Source: CAYUAG01 sp046483025
GTDB lineage: Bacteria; Zhuqueibacterota; QNDG01; CAYUAG01
Reading direction: 5' to 3'
NCBI GenBank assembly: GCA_046483025.1
Contig: JAWODZ010000010.1
Span: forward strand, 1-28,861
Length of the DNA stretch: 28,861 nt
This document shows positions 16,655 to 24,408 of the stretch, one piece after another. Each line of letters starts with the position of its first letter. Positions within the stretch are counted from its first letter, which is position 1. Both the position numbers and the translations under genes were made by a program. The notes under the pieces are model-generated. The model had not been told where the DNA came from and did no database searches. It worked only from the letters and a program-made list of their open reading frames with translations.

Positions 16655-17584
16655 TTGAAGCCCATAAAAAAATTAAATGATCTTTTAGATACTTTAACAA
16701 AAGATTACACCCCCAGAGTTGCTGTTGCTGCAGCACAGGATACAGATACAATAATTGCATGCAATCGTGCTGTAGAAAAAAATATTGTTAAAGCTATATT
16801 TATTGGCGATAAAGATAAAATTGAAACTATCATTAAAGAAAAAAATTTTGATATGTCTAATTTTGATATTATTCCTGAAAAAGATGAAACAGAAGCAACG
16901 CTGAAGGCAGTAGATCTGGTAAAAGAAAAGAACGCGGATATTTTGATGAGAGGATTGGGAAAAACAGAAGTTTATTTAAAATCTATACTGGATAAAGATC
17001 ATGGATTAATTCCAAGTGGAGGATTTTTAAGTCATGTTGCAGTAATGGATATTCCATCTTATCCTAAACTTTTGATGATTTCTGATGCTGCTATAATTCC
17101 CAACCCCAATTTTGATGAAAAGATAAAAATTTTAAAATATACAATTGAAATCGCCAGAACACTGGGAAATAATTTACCTAAAATTGCTCTGGTCTCTGCA
17201 ACTGAAACCATAAGCTTTAAAGTGCAGTCTTCCGTTGATGCAGCAGTCATTACTGCTATGGCCCAGCGTAAACAAATAAAAGGTGCTGTTATTGACGGTC
17301 CCTTAGCCCTGGATGTTTCTATATCCCCTGAAAAATGTAAAATCAAAGGACTGGACAGTCCCATTAATGGAGAGGCAGATATTTTATTATTCCCAAATTT
17401 TGAAACTGCAAATACATTTTATAAATCAATGACTCTCTTAGCCCAGGGAACAGCAGCTTCAATTTTAGTAGGGTCCACTGATCCTATTGCTCTGACTTCC
17501 CGTGCAGACAGCATTGATTCAAAATTTTATTCGATTATATTTGCAGCGCATTTAGCCGTTCATAATTATAAAAAGAATAAGTAA
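16655..17584 (+). CDS. ptb: Phosphate butyryltransferase / phosphate acyltransferase
   Basis: A 309-residue enzyme of the PTA_PTB family that exchanges CoA of an acyl-CoA for phosphate, giving an acyl phosphate that a kinase can use to make ATP. Landmarks: a Rossmann-like N-terminus (RVAVAAAQDTDTIIACNRAV), ILMRGLGKTEVYLKSIL, GFLSHVAVMDIPSYPKLLMISDAAI, and the C-terminal GPLALDVSIS, GEADILLFPNFETANTFYKSM and SRADSIDSKFYSI. Length fits Ptb (about 300) better than long Pta forms. The only in-frame start after an upstream stop is TTG, with no strong ribosome-binding site. It heads the acyl-CoA island behind a strong promoter. Butyryl-, isobutyryl- or isovaleryl-CoA are the likely substrates; no butyrate kinase gene lies in the window. 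Confidence 0.85.
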   Translation: MKPIKKLNDLLDTLTKDYTPRVAVAAAQDTDTIIACNRAVEKNIVKAIFIGDKDKIETIIKEKNFDMSNFDIIPEKDETEATLKAVDLVKEKNADILMRGLGKTEVYLKSILDKDHGLIPSGGFLSHVAVMDIPSYPKLLMISDAAIIPNPNFDEKIKILKYTIEIARTLGNNLPKIALVSATETISFKVQSSVDAAVITAMAQRKQIKGAVIDGPLALDVSISPEKCKIKGLDSPINGEADILLFPNFETANTFYKSMTLLAQGTAASILVGSTDPIALTSRADSIDSKFYSIIFAAHLAVHNYKKNK

Positions 17585-17772
17585 GGGTATAACTATATTA
17601 TTTATGGTTTTCATTATTTGTGCTGAGACATTTTAGTAATGCTTTTAAATAACCGAGTAGTCATTTTATAAATTTTATTTAGTTAGAATCATTTTAAACT
17701 ATAATTATTTGTTTTATTTGTTATAAAAATTTTTAATCATTTACTGTTTCACAAGAAAAACGAGGGTGCTAT

Positions 17773-18558
17773 TTGGAAACAATCGAGATAGTAATTAAAG
17801 ATGCAGCAGCTCAGATTTATTTAAACCGTCCTAAAATTCATAATGCCTTCAATGAAGTTATGCTTGGTGAATTAATCAAGGTTTTTCAGGATTTATATAA
17901 GAGAAAAGGAGAGATACGGGTAGTTATCCTTACTGGTAGAGGAAAATCTTTCTGTGCTGGTGCTGATTTGAATTGGATGAAAAAGATGATAGACTTTTCC
18001 TATGAGGAAAATCTAAAAGATTCATATCAGGTATCAAAATGTATGTATCTTCTCTACTCTCTGCCTATGCCGACAATTGCCCGGGTGAATGGTGCTGCCA
18101 TTGGAGGAGGTATGGGTTTGGTTGGTGCCAGTGATATTGTGATAGCTCAGGAAGAAGCTGTTTTCAGTCTGAGTGAGGTTAAATTAGGACTGGTTCCCGC
18201 TTGTATTTCTCCTTATGTTGTAAAAAGAGCAGGTGAATCAAAATGCCGTGAGTTTTTCCTTTCCGGAGAGAGAATTACAGCTTCCAAAGCCCTGTCAGCT
18301 GGTCTGATCAATGAAATTGTTCCATTATCTAAGCTGGACGAGGCAGTACAAAGATGGAAAGAGCGGTTTATGAAGAATGGTCCGGAAGCACTTTCTGTAT
18401 GTAAAGATCTCCTGGAAAAGGTTCCTGGAATGTCCTTGGACAAGGCAAAAAAATATACAGCTGAGGTAATTTCCAAACTTCGTATAAGCAAAGAAGGTCA
18501 GGAAGGTATGAAGGCATTCCTGGAAAAACGTAGACCTGACTGGCGTATTGACGTTTGA
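17773..18558 (+). CDS. Enoyl-CoA hydratase family protein, methylglutaconyl-CoA hydratase-like
   Basis: A 261-residue crotonase-fold protein. It starts at TTG with GAGGG six bases upstream. SFCAGADLNWMKKM (60-72) is a hallmark of bacterial methylglutaconyl-CoA hydratases (LiuC), as is FSLSEVKLGLVPACISPYVV (131-150). The oxyanion-hole glycines lie in AIGGGMGL (109-116). At the place of the first catalytic Glu of ordinary enoyl-CoA hydratases there is Gly (GGGMG), as in LiuC; the second Glu is Glu135. LiuC hydrates 3-methylglutaconyl-CoA to HMG-CoA in leucine breakdown, the step after methylcrotonyl-CoA carboxylase. The next gene is an acyl-CoA carboxylase biotin carboxylase, which fits that pathway; HMG-CoA lyase is not in the window. 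Confidence 0.75.
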   Translation: METIEIVIKDAAAQIYLNRPKIHNAFNEVMLGELIKVFQDLYKRKGEIRVVILTGRGKSFCAGADLNWMKKMIDFSYEENLKDSYQVSKCMYLLYSLPMPTIARVNGAAIGGGMGLVGASDIVIAQEEAVFSLSEVKLGLVPACISPYVVKRAGESKCREFFLSGERITASKALSAGLINEIVPLSKLDEAVQRWKERFMKNGPEALSVCKDLLEKVPGMSLDKAKKYTAEVISKLRISKEGQEGMKAFLEKRRPDWRIDV

Positions 18559-18720
18559 CCTGTATATATAGCCAAAAGAAAACAGAAATTAGCAACGAAC
18601 TAAACTAACAAGACGAACTTAAAAAAGGATAATAAATTAGTTAGTTTTTGTGAGTCTTCAGCCCAGCGTAGTTATTATTGTTTGACAATTAAAGGTCTAA
18701 TAAGGTCAAGGGTGAGTTGT

Positions 18721-20241
18721 ATGTTTAAGAAGATTTTAATTGCCAACAGAGGAGAGATAGCAGTTCGGATAATCCGGGCCTGCCGGGACATGGACATAAA
18801 AACTGTTGGTGTATATTCAGAAGCGGATCGGTCTGCCTTACATGTCCAGGAAGCTGATGAAGCCATCTGTATCGGTCCCCCGCCTCCGACAGAAAGCTAT
18901 CTGAATATGGATCATATTATCCGGGCTGCACAAACCACGGGGGCAGAAGCCATCCATCCCGGATATGGATTTTTAGCAGAGAATTATAAGTTTTCCCGGA
19001 GATGCAGGGATGAAAATATTGTTTTTATCGGTCCTGAACCCCAATCTCAAAAGCTGGTGGGGGATAAGGTAGCTGCTCGTAAAACCCTGTCCCGGGAAAA
19101 TGTACCGTTAATTCCCGGAATGAAATCTACCAGTAAAGATTTTCAGGTTTATCATGAGGCAGCGGAGAAAATCGGTTATCCGGTCATGATAAAGGCTTCC
19201 GCCGGGGGCGGAGGTAAGGGAATGCGTATAGCACTTTCCCCTGATAAATTGAAAAGTTGTATTGAGGAAGGGAGACGAGAAGCAGGTTCAGCATTCGGTG
19301 ATGATTCAATATACCTGGAAAAATGTATAGTTAATCCCCGGCATATCGAATTTCAGGTTCTGGCTGATCAGCACGGTAACAGTATTCATCTGTTTGAACG
19401 GGAATGTTCCATCCAGCGTCGTCATCAGAAAATAGTGGAAGAGACACCCTCACCTTCTTTAAATCAGAAATTGCGCAGAGAAATGGGAGAAGCGGCCTTG
19501 AATGTGGTAAAAGCAACCGGATACACCAATGCAGGTACAGTTGAGTTTTTATTGGATGAAAATAAGAATTTTTATTTTTTGGAAGTCAATGCCAGAATAC
19601 AGGTTGAACATCCCATAACGGAATTGGTTACCGGAGTGGATTTGGTAAAATGGCAGATCCTTATCGCAGCCGGAGAAAAATTAAAACTCAAACAGGAAAG
19701 CTTGAAACAACGGGGACATGCAATTGAATCCCGCATATATGCTGAAGATCCGTCTAACAGTTTTTTCCCTTCTCTGGGAAAAATACAGCTATTGCAGAAT
19801 CCTGAAGGTCCGGGGATCAGGGTAGATTCCGGTATATATTCCGGATATGAAGTATCCCGTTTTTATGATCCCATTCTTTCCAAACTCATAACCTGGGGAG
19901 AGAATAGAGAGATGTCCCGAAAGAGAATGATCACAGCACTGACAAATTATATAATTATGGGGATTGAAACGACTATACCCTTTCTCAAAGATGTGATGAA
20001 CCATAAAGATTTTATTACCGGAAAAACTATGACAAATTTTATAGAAAAAAATTTCAAGTGCTGGAACCGAGAAAAGGAAAGTAAATATTTTGTCCCGGCT
20101 TTGATTGCAGCTGCTGTGTGCAGCCAGAATAGACAGAAAACAACAGATTATAAGTCAAGAAAAGTGTATAATCCCTGGACTACAGTGGGCAAATGGCAAG
20201 TCGGGGGAGAGACAGTTTTGAATGCAGAAGATAGTAGATAA
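18721..20241 (+). CDS. Acyl-CoA carboxylase alpha subunit, biotin carboxylase part (methylcrotonyl/propionyl-CoA carboxylase type)
   Basis: A 506-residue ATP-grasp enzyme that carboxylates biotin with bicarbonate and ATP. The start is the ATG of MFKKILIANRGEIAVR, after AAGGGTGAG; an in-frame TTG 39 bases upstream is less likely. Motifs: HPGYGFLAEN (79-88), the glycine-rich ATP loop KASAGGGGKGMRI (158-170), RECSIQRRHQK and the catalytic EVNARIQVEH. The region after it (AIESRIYAEDP, GPGIRVDSG, YDPILSKLITW, IMGIETTIPFL) places it with acyl-CoA carboxylase alpha subunits. The C-terminus continues past the carboxylase domain (NPWTTVGKWQVGGE), which in fused alpha subunits leads into the BT and biotin domains; here a TAA ends it. 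The biotin domain is encoded 137 bp downstream. No carboxyltransferase subunit is nearby. Confidence 0.88.
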   Translation: MFKKILIANRGEIAVRIIRACRDMDIKTVGVYSEADRSALHVQEADEAICIGPPPPTESYLNMDHIIRAAQTTGAEAIHPGYGFLAENYKFSRRCRDENIVFIGPEPQSQKLVGDKVAARKTLSRENVPLIPGMKSTSKDFQVYHEAAEKIGYPVMIKASAGGGGKGMRIALSPDKLKSCIEEGRREAGSAFGDDSIYLEKCIVNPRHIEFQVLADQHGNSIHLFERECSIQRRHQKIVEETPSPSLNQKLRREMGEAALNVVKATGYTNAGTVEFLLDENKNFYFLEVNARIQVEHPITELVTGVDLVKWQILIAAGEKLKLKQESLKQRGHAIESRIYAEDPSNSFFPSLGKIQLLQNPEGPGIRVDSGIYSGYEVSRFYDPILSKLITWGENREMSRKRMITALTNYIIMGIETTIPFLKDVMNHKDFITGKTMTNFIEKNFKCWNREKESKYFVPALIAAAVCSQNRQKTTDYKSRKVYNPWTTVGKWQVGGETVLNAEDSR

Positions 20242-20320
20242 ATGTTAGATAATGGTTTTGGAAGAGGGGAGGAACTAAATTCTAACTTCCAGCATCTAGC
20301 ATCGAAAATTCAGGTAAAGA

Positions 20321-20389
20321 TTGAAAACAGTGGATAAAGAGACAAAATTTGACATCACCTTAAATCAGGGAGAGAATCTTGATTTATGA
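20321..20389 (+). other. Possible remnant linker of a once-fused carboxylase alpha subunit
   Basis: A 22-codon frame from TTG reads KTVDKETKFDITLNQGENL before TGA. It lies between the biotin carboxylase (frame 1) and the biotin carrier gene (frame 3), itself in frame 2. Joined by a one-base shift at its end, it would run ...KFDITLNQGENL-IYDFIHNDEICQV..., a plausible beta-strand entry to the BT domain of acyl-CoA carboxylases. It may instead be chance. The 80 bases before it are repeat-like (atgttagataatgg near 20242; ccagcatctagcat near 20289). Confidence 0.35.
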
Positions 20390-20885
20390 CTTTATACATA
20401 ATGATGAAATATGCCAGGTAGATATTGAAAACAGGAATAGCACCTTAACAGCTAAAATTGAGGATACATTGTATGAGCTGGAATTAGAACCTACTGCTCC
20501 TCAGGTACTGTCATTAATAATTGATAATAACTCTTATAAAGTTACCTATGCCAGCAATGGTAATGAACTATATGTACATATCCGGGGGGAGGTTTTTAAA
20601 TTTCAAATACCTGATGAAGATGAGGATATATCAGAGCTGGCAGAGGGAGAAGCAGGAGATCAGGATCTTTTTATCAAATCAACCATGCCTGGCAGTATTC
20701 TAAAAATAGAGGTAAAAGAAGGAGACAAGGTTGAAGAAGGTCAGTGTCTGGTTATTGTAGAAGCCATGAAAATGGAAACCGGACTGCATTCAACTATTTC
20801 CGGTAAAGTAAAAAAAATATGTACTGAATCGGGCAAACAAATCAACAGCGGAGAAGTTCTGATAGAATTAGAAAAAAGTGAATAA
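20379..20885 (+). CDS. Biotin carboxyl carrier (BT plus biotinyl) domain protein of an acyl-CoA carboxylase
   Basis: A 168-residue protein matching the C-terminal third of acyl-CoA carboxylase alpha subunits. Residues 1-85 look like the BT beta-barrel domain that joins alpha to beta subunits (FIHNDEICQVDIE, YELELEP, NELYVHIRGEVFKFQ), followed by an acidic linker (DEDEDISELAEGEAGDQD). Residues ~97-166 are the biotinyl domain with MPGSILKIEVKEGDKVEEGQ and EAMKMETGLHS, Lys131 being the biotin site. The start is TTG; AGGGAGAG lies just upstream. It is separate from its biotin carboxylase, and the stop-to-start gap holds a possible third-frame linker. The crotonase gene follows after 23 bp. It could work in trans as a free subunit. 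Confidence 0.85.
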   Translation: MIYDFIHNDEICQVDIENRNSTLTAKIEDTLYELELEPTAPQVLSLIIDNNSYKVTYASNGNELYVHIRGEVFKFQIPDEDEDISELAEGEAGDQDLFIKSTMPGSILKIEVKEGDKVEEGQCLVIVEAMKMETGLHSTISGKVKKICTESGKQINSGEVLIELEKSE

Positions 20886-20908
20886 TCAATATGAATAGGG
20901 AGGTAGGC

Positions 20909-21682
20909 ATGAGTAGCAAAAATATCATCTTTAAAAAGGAGAACAGGATAGGCTATATCATCATGAATCGCCCAAAGGCAATGAATGCCTTAAACTCTGA
21001 AACCTTTCATGAATTAAATCATATATTCAATGATATTGAAAAAGGTGATGAGGTTGATGTTGTTATTATCACCGGAGAGGGGAAGGCCTTTGTAGCAGGT
21101 GCTGATATTGTTGAAATGAAGAATATGGATGGAGAGCAGTCCAGGGCCTTTTCCAAACTGGGTCAGCATGTATTTCGTCGAATGGAATTAATGGACAGAA
21201 TATTTATCGGAGCAATAAACGGTTTTGCCCTGGGGGGCGGATGTGAATTTGCCATGGCCTGTGATATACGTATAGCTTCCGAGAAAGCAAAATTTGGACA
21301 ACCGGAAGTTAATTTGGGTGTCACTCCCGGTTTTGCCGGCACTCAGCGTCTGCCCAGACTCATCGGTATGGCAAAGGCAAAAGAGCTTTTACTTACAGGA
21401 GATATGATAAAAGCCGAGGAGGCTTTAACCTTGAGATTGGTCAATAAAGTTGTTCCACCGGATGAATTAATGCAAGTGGCAAAAGATTTGGCCGTAAAAA
21501 TAACTAGCAAAGGACCGGTAGCTGTCAAAATGATTAAAGCCTGTATTAACCGGGGTCTTCAGACAGACATTGATACAGCAGGTGCATTTGAATCTAATGC
21601 ATTTGGGTTATGTTTTGCCTCCGGTGAAACCAAAGAAGGAATGAGTGCCTTTCTGGAAAAAAGAGATGCAAAGTTCAGATAA
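20909..21682 (+). CDS. Enoyl-CoA hydratase (crotonase)
   Basis: A 257-residue hydratase that adds water to trans-2-enoyl-CoA (crotonyl-CoA for short chains) in beta-oxidation. The ATG chosen follows GGGAGGTAGGC; an ATG six codons earlier lacks a ribosome-binding site. Oxyanion-hole segments are AFVAGADIVEM (60-70) and NGFALGGGCEFAMACDIRIA (104-123). Both catalytic glutamates are present: Glu113 in GGGCE and Glu133 in GQPEVNLGV, followed by TPGFAGTQRLPRLIG. Length is normal. It lies 23 bp after the biotin carrier gene and before the 3-hydroxyacyl-CoA dehydrogenase, the next enzyme of the pathway. A hairpin overlaps its stop codon. Confidence 0.92.
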   Translation: MSSKNIIFKKENRIGYIIMNRPKAMNALNSETFHELNHIFNDIEKGDEVDVVIITGEGKAFVAGADIVEMKNMDGEQSRAFSKLGQHVFRRMELMDRIFIGAINGFALGGGCEFAMACDIRIASEKAKFGQPEVNLGVTPGFAGTQRLPRLIGMAKAKELLLTGDMIKAEEALTLRLVNKVVPPDELMQVAKDLAVKITSKGPVAVKMIKACINRGLQTDIDTAGAFESNAFGLCFASGETKEGMSAFLEKRDAKFR

Positions 21683-21712
21683 TACCCTGAATTTTGAATT
21701 ATTCCGGGTATT
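21681..21712 (+). terminator. Hairpin with T-rich tail after the crotonase gene
   Basis: AATACCC (21681-21687) pairs with GGGTATT (21706-21712); one mismatch further in, GAAT pairs with ATTC around an 8-nt loop. The following bases are TATTATATTT. It overlaps the crotonase stop codon and lies about 55 bp before the next start, inside the operon, so partial termination or mRNA 3'-end protection is more likely than full termination. Confidence 0.45.
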
Positions 21713-21766
21713 TATTATATTTAATACTATTTAATTTTTTAATCATGATTGGGAGGACTAACCGAT

Positions 21767-23104
21767 ATGACACTGGATCAACGTTTAGAGAATGTAGGTG
21801 TTTTAGGAGCAGCAGGAAAGATGGGAAGCGGTATTGCCCTGCTTGTGGCACAGGAAATGGCCAAACTTAAAATAAAAAATCCAAAGAAAGATTATCATCT
21901 CTATGCCATGGATATTTCTGAAAAATCTCTGGATGGTTTACTGTCCTATATCCGAAAGATGGCTACAAAAAGTGCGGAAAAAGGCTGTGTAATGCTCAGA
22001 GAGTTATATAAAGACCGGTCGGATTTGATTGAAAATTATGATATTATCGATCAGTTCACTCAGGATGTCATGGATGTGATACGTCCGGTAACCGATATTT
22101 CCGCTTTAAAAGATGCTCATATGATTTTTGAAGCTATTGTTGAAGATGAAAAGGTGAAATTTAAAGTTCTTGATCAGATTAATAATTTGTGTTCAAAACA
22201 AACATTTTATTTTACCAATACTTCATCTATTCCCATTCATGTGCTGGATAAAGAAGTGGGATTAGAGGGAAGAATAATAGGTATGCATTTTTATAATCCC
22301 CCGGCTGTTCAAAAATTAGTGGAACTTATACAATCAGATAATACCAAAAAAGAGGTTGCTGATTCTGCCCTGGAATTGGGGAAACGTCTGAGAAAGAAAA
22401 TTGTTCCTTCCAATGATATTGCCGGTTTCATTGGTAACGGTCATTTTATGAGAGATATTCTGCATGCAGTTGGTGAAGTCGAAGGACTGAAAGATGACTT
22501 ATCCCAGGTTGACGCAATCTACGCCCTGAATAAAGTCAGTCAGGACTACTTGATTCGTCCCATGGGGATTTTTCAGTTGATTGATTATGTGGGAGTAGAA
22601 GTGTGTCAGCTGATTATGAAAGTTATGACAAAATACATTCCTGATACCACCCTCCAGAGTTCATTGATTGACAGTATGGTGGAGAAAAAGGTTATTGGCG
22701 GACAAAATCCAAACGGAAGCCAGAAAGACGGTATTCTTAAATATGAAAAAGGCAGACCTGCCGGAATATATGATCTTAAAAAAGGTTCCTACAGATTATT
22801 TGGTGATGGAGACTGGAAAGAGAAGGTTGATAAAAAATTAGGAAATTTACCGGATGGCTGGGCTCCCTGGCGGGCATTACTTCGGGATCCCAAAAAGGAT
22901 GATAAATTACAAACAATATTTCATAATCTAAAAAGTTTAGAAACATTGGGGGCAGATTTAGCTAAAAAATATTTCAAGCGGTCCAAAGAGATTGGAGAGG
23001 AATTAGTCCGACAGGGTGTTGCTGATAATGTGGAAGATGTCAATAAGGTTATGACTAATGGTTTCTTTCATCTGTATGGTCCGGTAAATGATTATGTTGT
23101 ATAA
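21767..23104 (+). CDS. 3-hydroxyacyl-CoA dehydrogenase, extended form
   Basis: A 445-residue NAD-dependent dehydrogenase that oxidises 3-hydroxyacyl-CoA to 3-ketoacyl-CoA. The ATG of MTLDQRLENVGVLG is preferred to an upstream TTG because GGGAGGAC lies about 10 nt before it. The Rossmann loop is GVLGAAGKMGSG (11-22) with Asp49 closing strand 2. NTSS (151-154), catalytic His174 in GMHFYNPP and Glu186 in KLVELI are conserved, as is RPMGIFQLIDYVG in the C-terminal domain. Usual single-function enzymes have about 280 residues. Here the NAD domain carries roughly 35 extra residues, and about 115 follow the normal end (from near DSMVEKK onward), rich in Lys and Trp and of no recognised domain. The first Gly motif is GAAGKMG rather than GAGTMG. 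Confidence 0.85.
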   Translation: MTLDQRLENVGVLGAAGKMGSGIALLVAQEMAKLKIKNPKKDYHLYAMDISEKSLDGLLSYIRKMATKSAEKGCVMLRELYKDRSDLIENYDIIDQFTQDVMDVIRPVTDISALKDAHMIFEAIVEDEKVKFKVLDQINNLCSKQTFYFTNTSSIPIHVLDKEVGLEGRIIGMHFYNPPAVQKLVELIQSDNTKKEVADSALELGKRLRKKIVPSNDIAGFIGNGHFMRDILHAVGEVEGLKDDLSQVDAIYALNKVSQDYLIRPMGIFQLIDYVGVEVCQLIMKVMTKYIPDTTLQSSLIDSMVEKKVIGGQNPNGSQKDGILKYEKGRPAGIYDLKKGSYRLFGDGDWKEKVDKKLGNLPDGWAPWRALLRDPKKDDKLQTIFHNLKSLETLGADLAKKYFKRSKEIGEELVRQGVADNVEDVNKVMTNGFFHLYGPVNDYVV

Positions 23105-23151
23105 AATGATTAATAAATATATAAATATATAGCACAGGAGGAGTAATATCC

Positions 23152-24399
23152 ATGAATTCATTACGGAAACCAGTTTTTTTTGCAGCAGCCAGTAATACTG
23201 TTTCTTTTGGTTCAGGACGTAAAGAATTTCACCCCAAGAAACCCCGTCCTGGATTAGAACATTACATCAAGGAAGCTGGTAAGGGAGTGATAGAACAGAT
23301 AAATAATGCTAAAAACATTGATGAAGGTGTTATAAGTAATTTTATGGCTGCCAGATTCAATAAACAGGGTAATCTGGCCAGTTTAATGGTCAATGTAGAT
23401 CCCGGTTTAGAATATAAACCTATGGTGAGGGTAGAAGGAGCCTGCGGGTCAGGCGGGTTGGCTTTAACCACTTCCACAAAGACGGTGCTGGCAGATTCTG
23501 CAGATACTGTATTATGTACAGGTGTTGAAGTACAGAATTCAGTAAAAGCAATTTACGGCGCAGATATTTTAGCCGGAGCCGGTCATTATACCGGAGAAAG
23601 AAAAGAGGGCCATGCTTATTTTTTCCCTTCAAAATTTTCTGATCGCGCCGGTGCTTGTTATAAGAAGTTTGGCAATGAGAAAGTGCGTAAAGCCATGGCA
23701 CGCTGGTATGAACAAGCTATTTTAAATGCTCGTAAGAATCCCAAGGCACAGGAGTATCACAACCAAACCGAGGATTTGTTTGCTGCTGGTATGACTCCTC
23801 CCAATCCAAAGATGTTTTGCGATCATATAAATGTTTTTGACTGTTCCAAAGTATCGGATGGAGCTTCGGCTCTTATTGTTGCTTCAGAAGAAGGATTAAA
23901 TAAAATTGGTGTTTCTAAATCTCAGGCAGCTGAACTGGTCGGATATGGAGTAGCTGTGGCTGATTTAACCAAGTCTCCTCCTGATAAGACTAAGATGAGT
24001 ACAGTAGCAAAAGCAGTGGAAAAAGCTTATAAAATGTCAGGCTTGGGACCTGAAGACATAGGAGTACTGGAAGTTCATGATTGTTTTACCATCGGAGGAA
24101 TTTTAGAACTGGAAGCGGCTCAATTTGCCGGATATGGAGAAGCATTTGATTTTGTTTTAGATGGGAAAACCAAATCGGATGGGGAAATTCCCACTAATGC
24201 CACCGGGGGGTTAATCGGGTTCGGACATTACACAGGAGGTACAGGTGTACGTCAGGCTGCTGATCTTGTTCATCAGTTAACCGGGCAAGCTGGGGACTGC
24301 CAGGTAGCTATTTCTTCAGATCGTCCCTATGGTCTTATGATTAGTATGGGCGGAAACGATAAAACAGTAGTGTCATGCATTTTTAAAAAAGCAGAGTAA
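23152..24399 (+). CDS. Thiolase, SCP-x type (acetyl-CoA acyltransferase)
   Basis: A 415-residue thiolase-fold enzyme that would split 3-ketoacyl-CoA with CoA, or run in reverse. The nucleophile is Cys98 in VEGACGSGG. The other active-site blocks are EVHDCFTIGG and NATGGLIGFGHYTGGTG; HYTG stands where common thiolases have HPLG. The HDCF block and the missing C-x-G loop near the C-terminus place it with the sterol-carrier-protein-x/non-specific lipid-transfer thiolases rather than classical ThlA/AtoB. ATG with GGAGGAG nine bases upstream. The stop codon TAA is part of the TAAGGAG ribosome-binding site of the next gene, so the two are tightly coupled. Confidence 0.85.
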   Translation: MNSLRKPVFFAAASNTVSFGSGRKEFHPKKPRPGLEHYIKEAGKGVIEQINNAKNIDEGVISNFMAARFNKQGNLASLMVNVDPGLEYKPMVRVEGACGSGGLALTTSTKTVLADSADTVLCTGVEVQNSVKAIYGADILAGAGHYTGERKEGHAYFFPSKFSDRAGACYKKFGNEKVRKAMARWYEQAILNARKNPKAQEYHNQTEDLFAAGMTPPNPKMFCDHINVFDCSKVSDGASALIVASEEGLNKIGVSKSQAAELVGYGVAVADLTKSPPDKTKMSTVAKAVEKAYKMSGLGPEDIGVLEVHDCFTIGGILELEAAQFAGYGEAFDFVLDGKTKSDGEIPTNATGGLIGFGHYTGGTGVRQAADLVHQLTGQAGDCQVAISSDRPYGLMISMGGNDKTVVSCIFKKAE

Positions 24400-24408
24400 G
24401 GAGATTGC

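Noticed and set aside
18602..18647. AAACTAAC/GTTAGTTT inverted repeat before the biotin carboxylase gene
   Set aside because: Only 8 bp of stem around a 30-nt loop in AT-rich DNA; could be chance.
18682..18720. TTG start or TTGACA promoter for the biotin carboxylase gene
   Set aside because: The family starts at MFKKILIANRGEIA, which has its own ribosome-binding site; no -10 box follows the TTGACA at 16-18 bp.
23420..23701. Minus-strand ORF inside the thiolase gene
   Set aside because: Antisense shadow of a clear thiolase with its active-site motifs.
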